Source: UMGS1781 sp045628105
GTDB taxonomy: Bacteria > Bacillota > Clostridia > TANB77 > CAG-508
Assembly: GCA_045628105.1 (NCBI GenBank)
Contig: JAZQOX010000003.1
Coordinates: 1 to 22,788, forward strand
Length of the DNA stretch: 22,788 nt
Reading direction: 5' to 3'
Below the pieces are notes generated by a model, which was given only the letters and a program-made list of their open reading frames with translations, was not told the DNA's origin and ran no database searches. Made by a program: the position numbers and the translations under genes. Positions 7,951 to 16,381 of the stretch are shown here, piece after piece. The stretch's first letter is position 1; each line of letters starts with the position of its first letter.

Positions 7951-8388
7951 TTGCTAATAGGCGAATACGAGCATTCAATTGATACAAAAGGTAGATTAAT
8001 AATGCCAGCCAAATTAAAAGATGACATTGGAGAAAAATTTGTAATTACAAAAGGATTAGATGGATGCTTATTTGTATATTCACAAAAAGAATGGCAAAAC
8101 TTTGAAGAAAAATTAAGATCTTTTCCACTTACAAATAAAGATGCCAGAGCATTAATGAGATTTTTCTTAGCAGGTGCAATGGAATGTGAAATTGACAAAC
8201 AAGGAAGATTCCTAATAGCAGGAAATTTAAGAGAATTTGCGGGACTAGAAAAAGAAGTAGTTATTATAGGTGTTCTAAACAAAATAGAAATTTGGAGCAA
8301 AGAAAAATGGCTTGCATATAGCGAAAAGGAAAATAATGAAGCAGATGACATTGCAGAAAAAATGGCAAATTTAGATTTAGGTATATAA
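7951..8388 (+). CDS. mraZ: Transcriptional regulator MraZ
   Basis: MraZ is a DNA-binding ring-shaped regulator of the division and cell wall cluster. The 145-residue protein has the family's duplicated AbrB-like fold. The first half starts LIGEYEHSIDTKGRLIMPAK and the second half repeats the pattern as ECEIDKQGRFLIAGNLRE. The start is TTG, chosen because it puts the normal family N-terminus at residue 1 and has AGAGGTG seven bases upstream. Its own triple operator lies 38 bases before the start. A 376-base gap separates it from rsmH, which is longer than usual. Confidence 0.95.
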   Translation: MLIGEYEHSIDTKGRLIMPAKLKDDIGEKFVITKGLDGCLFVYSQKEWQNFEEKLRSFPLTNKDARALMRFFLAGAMECEIDKQGRFLIAGNLREFAGLEKEVVIIGVLNKIEIWSKEKWLAYSEKENNEADDIAEKMANLDLGI

Positions 8389-8764
8389 CTTGCAAAAGTT
8401 TATATAAAAAACCAAAGAAAAAATTTATAAAAAACCAAAGAGCAAATTTAAAACAAATGAGTAAGAAAAACAAAAGATTAAAAGAAACCAAAAAGTACAA
8501 AAGAAAATTTTGAGAAACTTTAAAAAACTAATCACATATTTAATTAACAAAGCAATACAAAGGATGGATAAGAAACAAAGGAAAAAAGCTACACAAAAGA
8601 AGAAAGTTTAAAAAGAAAAACTACACAAAAGAAGTAATTGTCTACAAAAGTAATATTAAATACTAAAGAATGTAAATTAATATACTACGGACAACAGTTG
8701 GTGTGTTCATACTACCAACTGTTAAATGTCATTTAATTAAAGTATAAGTTCGAGGTTGAAGTAG
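8389..8764. other. A-rich gap between mraZ and rsmH with direct repeats
   Basis: No convincing gene is present. TATAAAAAACCAAAG is repeated at 8403-8417 and 8426-8440, and CTACACAAAAGAAG at 8589-8602 and 8621-8634. T is scarce (8-12 per 60 bases by hand count) to about 8640 and then rises to 17-23. Two tiny Lys/Arg-rich ORFs (8458-8514 and 8564-8611) lack ribosome binding sites. A 10-bp hairpin stands near the end. I see no promoter and no terminator, so this may be a long untranslated stretch inside the operon. Confidence 0.5.
8693..8723. repeat. 10-bp perfect hairpin upstream of rsmH
   Basis: AACAGTTGGT (8693-8702) pairs with ACCAACTGTT (8714-8723) around an 11-base loop. No T tract follows, so it is not a standard terminator. 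It lies 41 bases before the rsmH start. Confidence 0.6.
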
Positions 8765-9694
8765 ATGAAGGAATTTGAACATATACCAGTTCTGTTACAC
8801 GAATGTTTAGATGGACTAAATATAAAAAGTGATGGCATATATGTAGATGGAACATTAGGTGGAGCTGGGCATAGCAGTGAAATAGTAAAAAGATTATCAA
8901 ACGATGGCAGATTAATAGGAATAGACAGAGATGAAGATGCATTAAAAAAAGCAAAAGATACCTTAAAACAATATACAAACGTAACATATGTTCAAGACAA
9001 TCATGATAACATTAAAGAAATATTAAAAAGATTAGAAATTGAAAATGTTGATGGAATTCTATTAGATTTAGGAGTTTCATCGTTTCAAATAGATGAAGAA
9101 TCACGAGGCTTTAGCTATATACATGAAAGCCCATTAGACATGAGAATGGATAAAACTCAAGAATTGACTGCTGAAATTGTTGTTAATACATATTCAGAAG
9201 AAAGTTTAGCAGATATTATTTACAAATACGGTGAGGAAAAGTTTTCAAAAAAAATAGCTAGAAGGATTTGTGAATGTAGAAGTGAAAAAAGAATTACAAC
9301 TACAAATGAATTAGTGGAAATAATAGAAAAATGTGTTCCAAGGACAAACAAAGGTGGACATCCAGCAAAAAGAACATTTCAGGCTATTAGAATAGAAGTT
9401 AACAACGAAATAGAACCATTGTATAATACAACAATAAATGCAATAGATAGTTTAAAACCAGGCGGAAGACTTTGCATAATAACATTCCATTCATTGGAAG
9501 ACAGAGCGGTTAAACAAGCATATTTAGATTCATTAGGAAAATGTACATGTCCACCGGATTTACCATATTGCATATGTGGAAATAAGCCAAAGGGAAAAAT
9601 TATAACAAAAAAACCGATTTTACCAAAAGATGAAGAAATGGAAATAAACTCAAGAAGCAGAAGCGCAAAACTAAGAATTTTTGAAAAAATTTGA
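8765..9694 (+). CDS. rsmH: 16S rRNA (cytosine-1402-N4)-methyltransferase RsmH
   Basis: RsmH (MraW) methylates N4 of C1402 in 16S rRNA at the ribosomal P site using S-adenosylmethionine. The 309-residue protein has the family opening FEHIPVLLHECLDGL, the SAM motif DGTLGGAGHS (28-37), LIGIDRD, GILLDLGVSS, and the late motifs KGGHPAKRTFQAIRI and IITFHSLEDR. It ends with the usual cysteine- and proline-rich stretch and SRSRSAKLR. The ATG at 8765 follows a modest site, GAGGTTG. The stop overlaps the strong ribosome binding site of ftsL. Confidence 0.97.
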   Translation: MKEFEHIPVLLHECLDGLNIKSDGIYVDGTLGGAGHSSEIVKRLSNDGRLIGIDRDEDALKKAKDTLKQYTNVTYVQDNHDNIKEILKRLEIENVDGILLDLGVSSFQIDEESRGFSYIHESPLDMRMDKTQELTAEIVVNTYSEESLADIIYKYGEEKFSKKIARRICECRSEKRITTTNELVEIIEKCVPRTNKGGHPAKRTFQAIRIEVNNEIEPLYNTTINAIDSLKPGGRLCIITFHSLEDRAVKQAYLDSLGKCTCPPDLPYCICGNKPKGKIITKKPILPKDEEMEINSRSRSAKLRIFEKI

Positions 9695-9710
9695 AAGGAG
9701 GTGCAATAAT

Positions 9711-10229
9711 ATGGCAAGAGCCTATAACAGATATGAATATGAAACAAGTCCAAGAAAACTTGAGCCATATTATGCGCCAAAAAAGAGAAAAACAAATAAT
9801 CAAAAAAAAGCAGATGAAGAAGCAAAAAGAAAGAAACAAAGAGAGAAAGAAAAAAGAGAATTAAAATTGAAGGTAAAAATTGTTGTAAATTTAGTAATAA
9901 TATTTGCTGTAGTTTTAGGAATTTGTTATAGAAATGCGCAAATTGATGAGCACTTTGATAAGGTACAAACTTTAAAAGCTGAACTAGCTGAAATCGAAAA
10001 AGAAAATGCTCAATTGGAAGTTGCAATTGAAAGTACATTAAATTTAACTGCACTAGAACAACAAGCAAGAAGTTTATTAGGTATGCAAAAATTAACAAAT
10101 AAGCAAACAGAGTATATAACATTACCAAAAACAGATTATATAGAAGCAGCATCAGAACAAGTAATAATTGAAGAACAACAAAATATATTCCAAAAAATTG
10201 GAAATTGGATGGAACAGTTATTTAAATAA
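9711..10229 (+). CDS. ftsL: FtsL-like cell division protein
   Basis: FtsL is a small bitopic divisome protein that forms a coiled coil with FtsB/DivIC outside the membrane. The start at ATG 9711 is fixed by AAAGGAGGTG at 9694-9703. The 172-residue protein has a long, very basic cytoplasmic part (1-54), one membrane helix (about 55-73), a coiled coil with QTLKAELAEIEKENAQLE (about 86-103), and the family-like end L-G-M-Q (123-126). It lacks clear enzyme motifs. The call rests on topology and on its place between rsmH and the transpeptidase, which is the standard position of ftsL; sequence similarity alone would be weak. Confidence 0.85.
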   Translation: MARAYNRYEYETSPRKLEPYYAPKKRKTNNQKKADEEAKRKKQREKEKRELKLKVKIVVNLVIIFAVVLGICYRNAQIDEHFDKVQTLKAELAEIEKENAQLEVAIESTLNLTALEQQARSLLGMQKLTNKQTEYITLPKTDYIEAASEQVIIEEQQNIFQKIGNWMEQLFK

Positions 10230-10276
10230 ATAGAATAAAGTAGCCTTTTTTGAATAATATCAAAAGAGGTGTTTTT

Positions 10277-12249
10277 ATGCTTATTTCAGATATTAGCAGA
10301 AAAAGAAGACTTAAAAATATGCTTTTTATAACGTTTATAATAGAAATTGCTTTAACAACAAGAATAGGGATAATTCAGTTGATTCAAGGAACTGAATTAC
10401 AGGCAAAAGCATATAGCCAACAAACACTAAACAGAAGTATAAATCCAAAAAGAGGTAAAATTTTAGACAGAACAGGAGAAGTAGAACTTGCTGTAAGTGC
10501 AAGTACAGAAACAGTCTCAATAAATCCTACCAATATTTCTTCTTCAAACAAAGAAAAGGTTGCAAATGCAATGTCAGAGATATTTGATTTAGAATATGAA
10601 GCTGTTCTAAAAAAAGTGAAAAAAAGAACATCTATTGAAATAATAACCAAAAAGCAGGATAAAGAGAAAACAGATAAGCTTAGAAGATGGATGGAGGAAA
10701 ATAATATAACAACGGGGATAAACATAGACGAAGATACAAAAAGATTTTACCCATATAGTACATTAGCATCAAGTGTAATTGGATTTACGGGAAGTGACAA
10801 CCAAGGACTGGGAGGTATAGAAAGCTATTATGATGATATTCTAAAGGGAACACAAGGAAAAATACTAAAACTAACTGATGCAACAGGCAGCGATATGGGA
10901 AAAGAAGGCGAAAATTATATTCCTGCAGAAGATGGAGATGATTTAATTCTTACAATTGATATGACAGTTCAAGCTATATCTGAAAAATATCTAGCAGAAG
11001 CATGTATAGATAACAAATGCACAGATGGTGGAAATGTAATAATAATGAATCCAAAAAATGGTGACATACTTGCTATGGCAACATATCCATATTATAACTT
11101 AAATTCACCATATGAAATAAATGACGAAGCATTAAAATATAATTGGAACACAATGCAGAGTAGTGAGAAAAGTAACTATTTACAACAAATGTGGAGAAAT
11201 AAGGCAATATCAGATACATACGAGCCGGGGTCAACATTTAAGCTTGTAACAGCATCTGCAGCCCTAGAAGAGGGACTGGTTACAGACATAGACAGGGCAG
11301 GACAATTTAATTGTTCTGGTTCCATAACAGTTACAGGAGTTAGAATAAAATGCTGGAGATATTATAGACCACATGGCTCAGAAAGTTTAAGATTAGCATT
11401 AATGAATTCATGCAACCCAGTTTTTATTGGCATAGGACAGCAACTACGGTGTTGCAAAATATTATGATTATCTAGAAAAATTTGGACTATTAAAAAAGAC
11501 AGGAATTGATTTACCAGGAGAAGCAAATAGTATTTTCCTAAAAGAAGAAAAAGCAGGACCAGTGGAACTTGCAACAATTTCATTTGGGCAAAGATTTGAA
11601 GTAACTCCAATTCATATGATTAAAATGGTAGGGACAATTGCCAACAATGGAAAGTCTATAACTCCAAGGATAGTAAAGGGAATAATAGATTCAAAAACAG
11701 GAGAAAAAAATGAATTTGCTATAGAAGAAGGAGAACAGGTAATTTCAAAAGAAAATGCAAATAAAATATTAAACATGATGCAATCAGTTGTTGATGAGGG
11801 AACAGGAAAAAATGCTCGGTGTGCAAGGATACAATATTGGAGGAAAAACAGGAACATCAGAAGATGGAGTAAACACAGGAAAACGTATAGCATCATTTGT
11901 GGGAGTGGCGGATGTAAATGACCCAGAAGTTGTCATGATTGTTATTTTATATAATCCAACAGGAGAAGGGGGACATCAAGGAGGAGGTGTTGCAGCACCA
12001 GTTGCAGGTCAAATTTTAGCAGAAGTACTTCCGTATTTAGAAATAACAAAAAGTACAAATGAAATAATAGAAACGATAGAAATGCCAAATGTAACAGGAA
12101 TAACATTAAAAGAAGCAAGGAAAGTTTTAGAAGAAAATGGCTTAAACATAAAATTTGAAAATGAATTTTCAGAAAATACAATAATTACAGAACAACTTCC
12201 AAAGGCTGGTATACAAATAAAAAAAGGAACTGCAGTAATAATTTATTAA
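10277..12249 (+). CDS. Penicillin-binding protein 2 (FtsI/SpoVD type) with one PASTA domain, split by two +1 frameshifts
   Basis: This is a transpeptidase that crosslinks septal or spore peptidoglycan outside the membrane. The start ATG 10277 follows AGAGGTG. Read straight, frame 1 stops at 11467 after 396 residues. Skipping C11447 gives GGT-GTT (LGVAKYYD), and skipping C11817 gives GGT-GTG (NAGVQGYN), so the full product would be 656 residues. In that product a membrane helix lies near the N-terminus (about 15-35), a dimerisation domain follows, then S319-T-F-K322, the S378-C-N380 motif, and K523-T-G-T. A PASTA domain ends it. The KTG motif and PASTA are reached only if both shifts occur. 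Both shift points are the hexamer CGG-TGT. It could instead be a recent pseudogene or contain two sequencing errors, but no other decay is visible. FtsI versus SpoVD cannot be decided here. Confidence 0.85.
11434..11452 (+). other. Putative +1 frameshift site 1 (CTA-CGG-TGT)
   Basis: In the upstream frame the codons are CAA CTA CGG TGT (CGG at 11447-11449). Skipping C11447 reads GGT GTT GCA AAA, restoring the conserved LGV after the SxN motif. AGGA (11434-11437) lies exactly nine bases before CGG, as at site 2. Without the shift a TGA at 11465 stops translation. Confidence 0.6.
11804..11822 (+). other. Putative +1 frameshift site 2 (GCT-CGG-TGT)
   Basis: In the middle frame the codons are AAT GCT CGG TGT (CGG at 11817-11819). 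Skipping C11817 reads GGT GTG CAA GGA and leads into the KTG motif. AGGA (11804-11807) is again nine bases before CGG. Without the shift the frame ends at 11921. Confidence 0.6.
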
Positions 12250-12270
12250 TACAAGTAACGTTGGCTGAAT

Positions 12271-12300
12271 TTGCAATTTGGTATAATGGCATGTTATAAT
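12271..12300 (+). promoter_or_regulatory. Promoter of the 81-residue ORF cassette
   Basis: TATAAT at 12295-12300 has an extended TGT (12292-12294) and TTGCAA at 12271-12276 as -35 (18-base spacer). A second TATAAT at 12282-12287 overlaps and may be an alternative. Confidence 0.65.
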
Positions 12301-12352
12301 AAGTATGTCGCATGGATTTATTCCAAATTTATGAAAGGAGAGCAGTAAAATT

Positions 12353-12598
12353 ATGCTTTCAGTGATTATCAAAGAGCGGATCCTCTATGGATGTGTTGTA
12401 GTAGACGCTTTTATTGAGTCTGACAACTGGGAAAACGAAACCTTAGAAAACGTTGTTTCAAAGGTTGAAAGAGTAAAGAAAACCGACCATCCGGAAACCA
12501 TTTATCTGGATGGAAAGCATCAGGTTTTCCCCGATAGCAAAAAGAGCATCGAAAATGCTCTCTATGTTATCAAGAAAATTGCCAGTGAGAAAAAGTGA
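12353..12598 (+). CDS. Hypothetical 81-residue protein with atypical composition
   Basis: I do not recognise this protein. It starts at ATG 12353 with AAAGGAGAG about 12 bases upstream. It has a short hydrophobic start (MLSVIIKERILYGCVVVDAF), a charged middle with E-T-I-Y-L-D-G-K, and a lysine-rich end; there is no signal peptide or membrane helix, so it is probably a small soluble protein. GC content is about 39% by hand count, clearly above its neighbours, and it uses codons rare around it (CTC, CCC, CCG and the only cleanly decoded CGG, at 12377-12379). It has its own promoter and terminator and stands between the division cluster and pheS. This suggests recent acquisition of a self-contained cassette. 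Confidence 0.7.
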   Translation: MLSVIIKERILYGCVVVDAFIESDNWENETLENVVSKVERVKKTDHPETIYLDGKHQVFPDSKKSIENALYVIKKIASEKK

Positions 12599-12600
12599 AA

Positions 12601-12634
12601 AAAAGCAGACGGTTAAAAACCGTCTGCTTTTTTA
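12601..12634 (+). terminator. Strong terminator of the 81-residue ORF
   Basis: AGCAGACGGTT (12604-12614) pairs perfectly with AACCGTCTGCT (12618-12628) around AAA, with flanking A and T runs. It could work in both directions. Confidence 0.92.
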
Positions 12635-12654
12635 ATAAAAATCCCTGCAAAATA

Positions 12655-12688
12655 TTGTAAAACAAGCAAAAATATGATATTCTATAAT
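12655..12688 (+). promoter_or_regulatory. Possible promoter of pheST
   Basis: TATAAT at 12683-12688 is a good -10, but the best -35-like string, TTGTAA at 12655-12660, is too far (22 bases). The leader to the pheS start would be only about 20 bases, so no T-box riboswitch can fit. Confidence 0.4.
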
Positions 12689-12714
12689 ATAGTTTTAATT
12701 TGGAGAGTGAATTT

Positions 12715-13734
12715 ATGAAAGAAGAAATTTTAAAAATTAAAGAATTAGCATTACAAGCAATAAAAACATCAAATAATTTACAAGAATTAAATGATGTAAG
12801 AGTTAAGTATTTAGGAAAAAAAGGTGAACTTACAGCTGTTTTAAGAGGTATGGGAGCTTTATCTGCTGAAGAAAGACCAATAATAGGTGCTTTTGTAAAT
12901 GAAGCAAGAGATGAAATAGAAAAAGGCATTGAGTTAAAAGAAAAAGAATTAAAAGAAAACGCATTAAAAGAAAAATTAGAAAAAGAAAAAATAGATATTA
13001 CAATGCCAAGTAAAAAAATAGCAAGAGGTTCTATTCACCCAATTACAGGTGTTATAGATAATATAAAAGAAATATTTTTAGGTTTAGGTTATGAGATTGC
13101 CGATGGACCTGAAATTGAAAAAACATATTATGTATTTGATCAACTAAACACACCAATTGACCACCCAGCAAGAGATTTACAAGATACATTTTATATAAAT
13201 GATAATGTTGTATTAAGATCACAAACATCATCAGTACAAATTCGTGTAATGGAAAATAAAAAACCACCAATAAAAATTATTTGTCCAGGTGCGGTATATA
13301 GATCAGATGCGGTTGATCCAACACACTCACCAGTATTCCATCAAATAGAAGGACTAGTTGTTGATAAAGGAATAACAATGTCAGATTTAAAAGGAACTCT
13401 AGAAACATTTGCTAAGAGATGTTTAGGAGAAAATACAGAGGTTCGTTTTAGACCACACCACTTTCCATATACAGAACCAAGTGCAGAAGTTGATGTTTCA
13501 TGCTTCGTTTGCAAAGGAAAAGGATGTAGAGTTTGCAAAAATGAAGGATGGATAGAACTTTTAGGATGCGGAATGGTACACCCAACAGTATTAGAAAACT
13601 GCGGAATAGATCCTAAAGTTTATTCAGGATTTGCATTTGGATTAGGAGCAGAAAGAATAGCAATGGCAAAATACGGAATCGATGATTTAAGACTTATGTA
13701 CGAGAATGATGTGAGATTCTTAAAACAATTTTAA
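12715..13734 (+). CDS. pheS: Phenylalanine-tRNA ligase alpha subunit
   Basis: PheS is the catalytic subunit of the alpha2-beta2 enzyme that charges tRNA-Phe. The start ATG 12715 has GGAGAG eight bases upstream. The 339-residue protein has an N-terminal coiled-coil arm (about 1-100) and the class II core. Recognisable blocks are SIHPITGVIDNIKEIF, DLQDTFYI, the motif 2 region with RSDAVDPTHSPVFHQIEG, RPHHFPYTEPSAEVD, a cysteine-bearing CFVCKGKGCRVCK loop usual for the bacterial type, and motif 3 GFAFGLGAERIAMAKYGI. pheT follows after 12 bases, so the two form an operon. Confidence 0.97.
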   Translation: MKEEILKIKELALQAIKTSNNLQELNDVRVKYLGKKGELTAVLRGMGALSAEERPIIGAFVNEARDEIEKGIELKEKELKENALKEKLEKEKIDITMPSKKIARGSIHPITGVIDNIKEIFLGLGYEIADGPEIEKTYYVFDQLNTPIDHPARDLQDTFYINDNVVLRSQTSSVQIRVMENKKPPIKIICPGAVYRSDAVDPTHSPVFHQIEGLVVDKGITMSDLKGTLETFAKRCLGENTEVRFRPHHFPYTEPSAEVDVSCFVCKGKGCRVCKNEGWIELLGCGMVHPTVLENCGIDPKVYSGFAFGLGAERIAMAKYGIDDLRLMYENDVRFLKQF

Positions 13735-13746
13735 AGGAGATAATTT

Positions 13747-16134
13747 ATGAAAACAAGTGTTGAATGGTTACAAGAATATACAAATATAAATGTAGATGTA
13801 AAAACATTAGCAGATAGATTAACATTAACAGGTTCAAAAGTTGAGACAATTGAATCAAAAGGAAACAACATAAAAAATGTAGTTGTTGGAAAAATTTTAG
13901 AAATTACAAAACATCCAGATGCTGATAAACTAATAGTTACTAAAGTAGACGTAGGAACTGAAGTTCTTCAAATAGTAACAGGTGCAAATAACGTAAAAGT
14001 TGGTGATATTGTTCCAATTGCAAAAGATGGATCAGAATTACCAGGTGATGTAAAAATAAAAACAGGAATGCTACGTGGAGTAGAATCTTGTGGAATGATG
14101 TGCGCAGTTACAGAATTAGGCTTAGATTTAGCAGATTATCCAGGACAAATAGAACATGGAATAATGATTTTACCAAAAGAATATGAAGAATTCTTAGGAA
14201 GAGACATTGTTGAAGTTTTAAACTTAAAAGAGGATATACTAGATTTTGAAATAACATCAAATAGACCAGACTGTTTTTCAATAGAAGGATTAGGAAGAGA
14301 AGCTGCAATAGCAATTGGAGAAGAATTTAAAGATCCACATAAAAATTTAGAAAAATCAGTAAAAGCTGTTAACGAAATAGAAGGACTAAAAGTTGATGTT
14401 GAAGCGAAAGACTTATGCTATAGATATATGGCAAGAGTAATAAAAAATGTTAAAATTGGTCAATCTCCAGATTGGATGAGAAGAAGATTAAATGCATGTG
14501 GTGTAAGAGCTATAAATAATATAGTAGATATAACAAACTATGTAATGCTAGAATTAGGACAACCAATGCATGCTTTTGATATAAATTCAGTTGAAGGAAA
14601 ACACATAATTGTAAGACGTGCAAAAGACAATGAAAAAATTGTAATTTTAGATGGAGAAGAAAAAATTCTTGATAATACAGTACTTGTTATTGCAGACGAA
14701 AACAAACCAGCAGCAGTTGCTGGTGTAATGGGTGGATTAAATTCTGGAATAAAAGAAGATACAAACACAGTAGTATTTGAAGCAGCAACATTTAATAGAG
14801 GAACAGTACGTTTTGCAGCTAAAAAATTAGGAATAAGAACAGAAAGCTCAAGCAGATTTGAAAAAGGATTATCACCAGAAATTGCAGAACGTGCAATAAA
14901 TAGAGCAGTTGAACTTGCAGAAATGATAGGAGCAGGAACAGCAGTTGAAGAAAAAATAGATGTTTATCCAAATAAAGAACCAGAAAAAGTAATTGATTTT
15001 GAACCAGAAAGAATAAATGGCTTATTAGGAATGAGTATTTCAACAGAGGAAATGACAGAAATATTAGAAAAACTAGGAGTTAAAGTAGAAGGAAAAAAAC
15101 TACATATTCCATTTTTTAGAATAGACTTAAATATGACAGCAGATATTGCAGAAGAAATTATAAGAATACATGGATATGATACCTTAAATAGTACATTAAT
15201 AAATGCAGAAAGCACAGTAGGATCAAAAACAAAAGTACAAAAATTACAAGATAGAATAAAAGAATTATTAGTAACAAAAGGATTTTCAGAGATGTATTCA
15301 TTCAGCTTTATGGGTGAAGAAGACTTTGAAAAATGCAGATTAGATAGCTCAAAAGCAATAAAAATAAAAAATCCTCTAGGAGAAAATTATTCATTAATGA
15401 GAACTTCTATGATGCCAACAGTATTACAATCAATGGCAACAAACTATAATAAAAAGAACAAAGATGTTAACTTATTTGAAATTGGTAAAATATACGAAGA
15501 CAATGAAAATAATATAGAAAAAAATGAACTACCAGTAGAAACAGAAAAAATAGCATTTGCAGTATATGGGGAAAACGCAGATTTCTATATAATAAAAGGA
15601 ATAATGGAAAACATATTAGAACTATCAAATATAGCTAGATATCAATTAGAAAGAGAAATAAAAGAAAACATGCACCCAGGTAAAACAGCAAAAATACTAA
15701 TAGGAAAAGATACAATAGCAACATTTGGAGAAGTACATCCACAAGTACTTGAAAATTACGATATAGGAGAGAGAGTATACTTTGCAGAAATAGATTTACA
15801 AAAATTTGCAAAATATGGAAAAGATAATAAAAAATACACACCAATACCAAAATATCCAGCGGTAGAAAGAGATATAGCAATAGTTGTAGACGAAGACATA
15901 GAAGTAGGAAAAATTGAAAGCGTAATATCAAAAAAAGCAAAGAACATATTAGAAACAGCCAAACTATTTGACGTATACAGAAGCGAAAAACTAGGAGCAA
16001 ACAAAAAGAGTGTAGCATACGGATTGATCTTCAGAGCAGCAGACAGAACACTTACAGACGATGAAATAAAAAATACTATGGAAGCAATAGTAAAAGAACT
16101 ACAAGTAAGCCTAGGAGCAGAATTGAGAGAATAG
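13747..16134 (+). CDS. pheT: Phenylalanine-tRNA ligase beta subunit
   Basis: PheT carries tRNA binding and editing functions of the enzyme. The 795-residue protein has normal family length. In order: N-terminal EMAP-like tRNA-binding domain (about 39-150, with KHPDADKL and SCGMMCAVTELGL), the B3/B4 editing domain (about 210-380, with NNIVDITNYVMLELGQPMHAFD), the B5 domain (about 400-470), the core (LFEIGKIY), and a C-terminal anticodon-binding FDX-ACB domain (about 700-795, with KYPAVERDIAIVVDE). The start has AAAGGAG. T content falls toward the 3' end (about 9-12 per 60 bases over the last 300, against about 15 near the start), just before repeat copy C. Confidence 0.97.
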   Translation: MKTSVEWLQEYTNINVDVKTLADRLTLTGSKVETIESKGNNIKNVVVGKILEITKHPDADKLIVTKVDVGTEVLQIVTGANNVKVGDIVPIAKDGSELPGDVKIKTGMLRGVESCGMMCAVTELGLDLADYPGQIEHGIMILPKEYEEFLGRDIVEVLNLKEDILDFEITSNRPDCFSIEGLGREAAIAIGEEFKDPHKNLEKSVKAVNEIEGLKVDVEAKDLCYRYMARVIKNVKIGQSPDWMRRRLNACGVRAINNIVDITNYVMLELGQPMHAFDINSVEGKHIIVRRAKDNEKIVILDGEEKILDNTVLVIADENKPAAVAGVMGGLNSGIKEDTNTVVFEAATFNRGTVRFAAKKLGIRTESSSRFEKGLSPEIAERAINRAVELAEMIGAGTAVEEKIDVYPNKEPEKVIDFEPERINGLLGMSISTEEMTEILEKLGVKVEGKKLHIPFFRIDLNMTADIAEEIIRIHGYDTLNSTLINAESTVGSKTKVQKLQDRIKELLVTKGFSEMYSFSFMGEEDFEKCRLDSSKAIKIKNPLGENYSLMRTSMMPTVLQSMATNYNKKNKDVNLFEIGKIYEDNENNIEKNELPVETEKIAFAVYGENADFYIIKGIMENILELSNIARYQLEREIKENMHPGKTAKILIGKDTIATFGEVHPQVLENYDIGERVYFAEIDLQKFAKYGKDNKKYTPIPKYPAVERDIAIVVDEDIEVGKIESVISKKAKNILETAKLFDVYRSEKLGANKKSVAYGLIFRAADRTLTDDEIKNTMEAIVKELQVSLGAELRE

Positions 16135-16192
16135 TTTCCCAATTGGGGACGTATTTAAATTGGGAAAAATATCTCAATTTGGGACAGGTTTG
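16135..16192. repeat. GGGACAG palindrome family, copy C
   Basis: TTTCCCAATT (16135-16144) is the inverse of AATTGGGAAA (16158-16167), a perfect 10-bp pair, followed by CAATTTGGGACAGGTTTG (16175-16192). It starts at the base after the pheT stop codon. The string GGGACAGGTTTG is shared with copy B. Confidence 0.75.
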
Positions 16193-16222
16193 CAAAATTT
16201 TATAAGTGGGGAGATAATAGTT

Positions 16223-16378
16223 ATGGGTATAATTTCTTTTGCATTTAAAGAATTAAGTAAATATAAAGCATATAAAAATAGAGCCAAAAGAAATGAAGAA
16301 GCAGACATTGAACAAGCTAGTAAAGATGGAGAAAATGATTCAGAAAGAATAGCCATAAAATATGAACAAATTGATTAA
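16223..16378 (+). CDS. Hypothetical 51-residue protein
   Basis: I do not recognise this protein. I chose ATG 16223 because GGGGAG (16208-16213) lies nine bases upstream; the longer frame from 16160 would start inside repeat copy C. It begins with a short hydrophobic stretch (MGIISFAFKEL) and is otherwise highly charged, with basic YKAYKNRAKRN then acidic EEADIEQ. It may be a small peripheral or amphipathic protein. No promoter is visible, so it may be read with pheST. A strong hairpin follows at 16382. The gene is plausible because of its ribosome binding site but is unsupported by homology I can see. Confidence 0.5.
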   Translation: MGIISFAFKELSKYKAYKNRAKRNEEADIEQASKDGENDSERIAIKYEQID

Positions 16379-16381
16379 TAT

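Noticed and set aside
8458..8611. Two very small Lys/Arg-rich ORFs (18 and 15 residues)
   Set aside because: No properly spaced ribosome binding site; A-rich DNA gives such ORFs by chance. Kept only as part of the gap description.
11562..11921. Separate genes starting inside the PBP (11562 and 11788)
   Set aside because: Neither has a ribosome binding site; both are middle and C-terminal parts of the same protein in shifted frames.
12634..12714. T-box riboswitch before pheST
   Set aside because: Only about 80 bases between the upstream terminator and pheS, with no T-box motif or leader structure.
16160..16222. Longer start for the 51-residue ORF within repeat copy C
   Set aside because: It would translate the repeat, and the ATG at 16223 has its own GGGGAG site.
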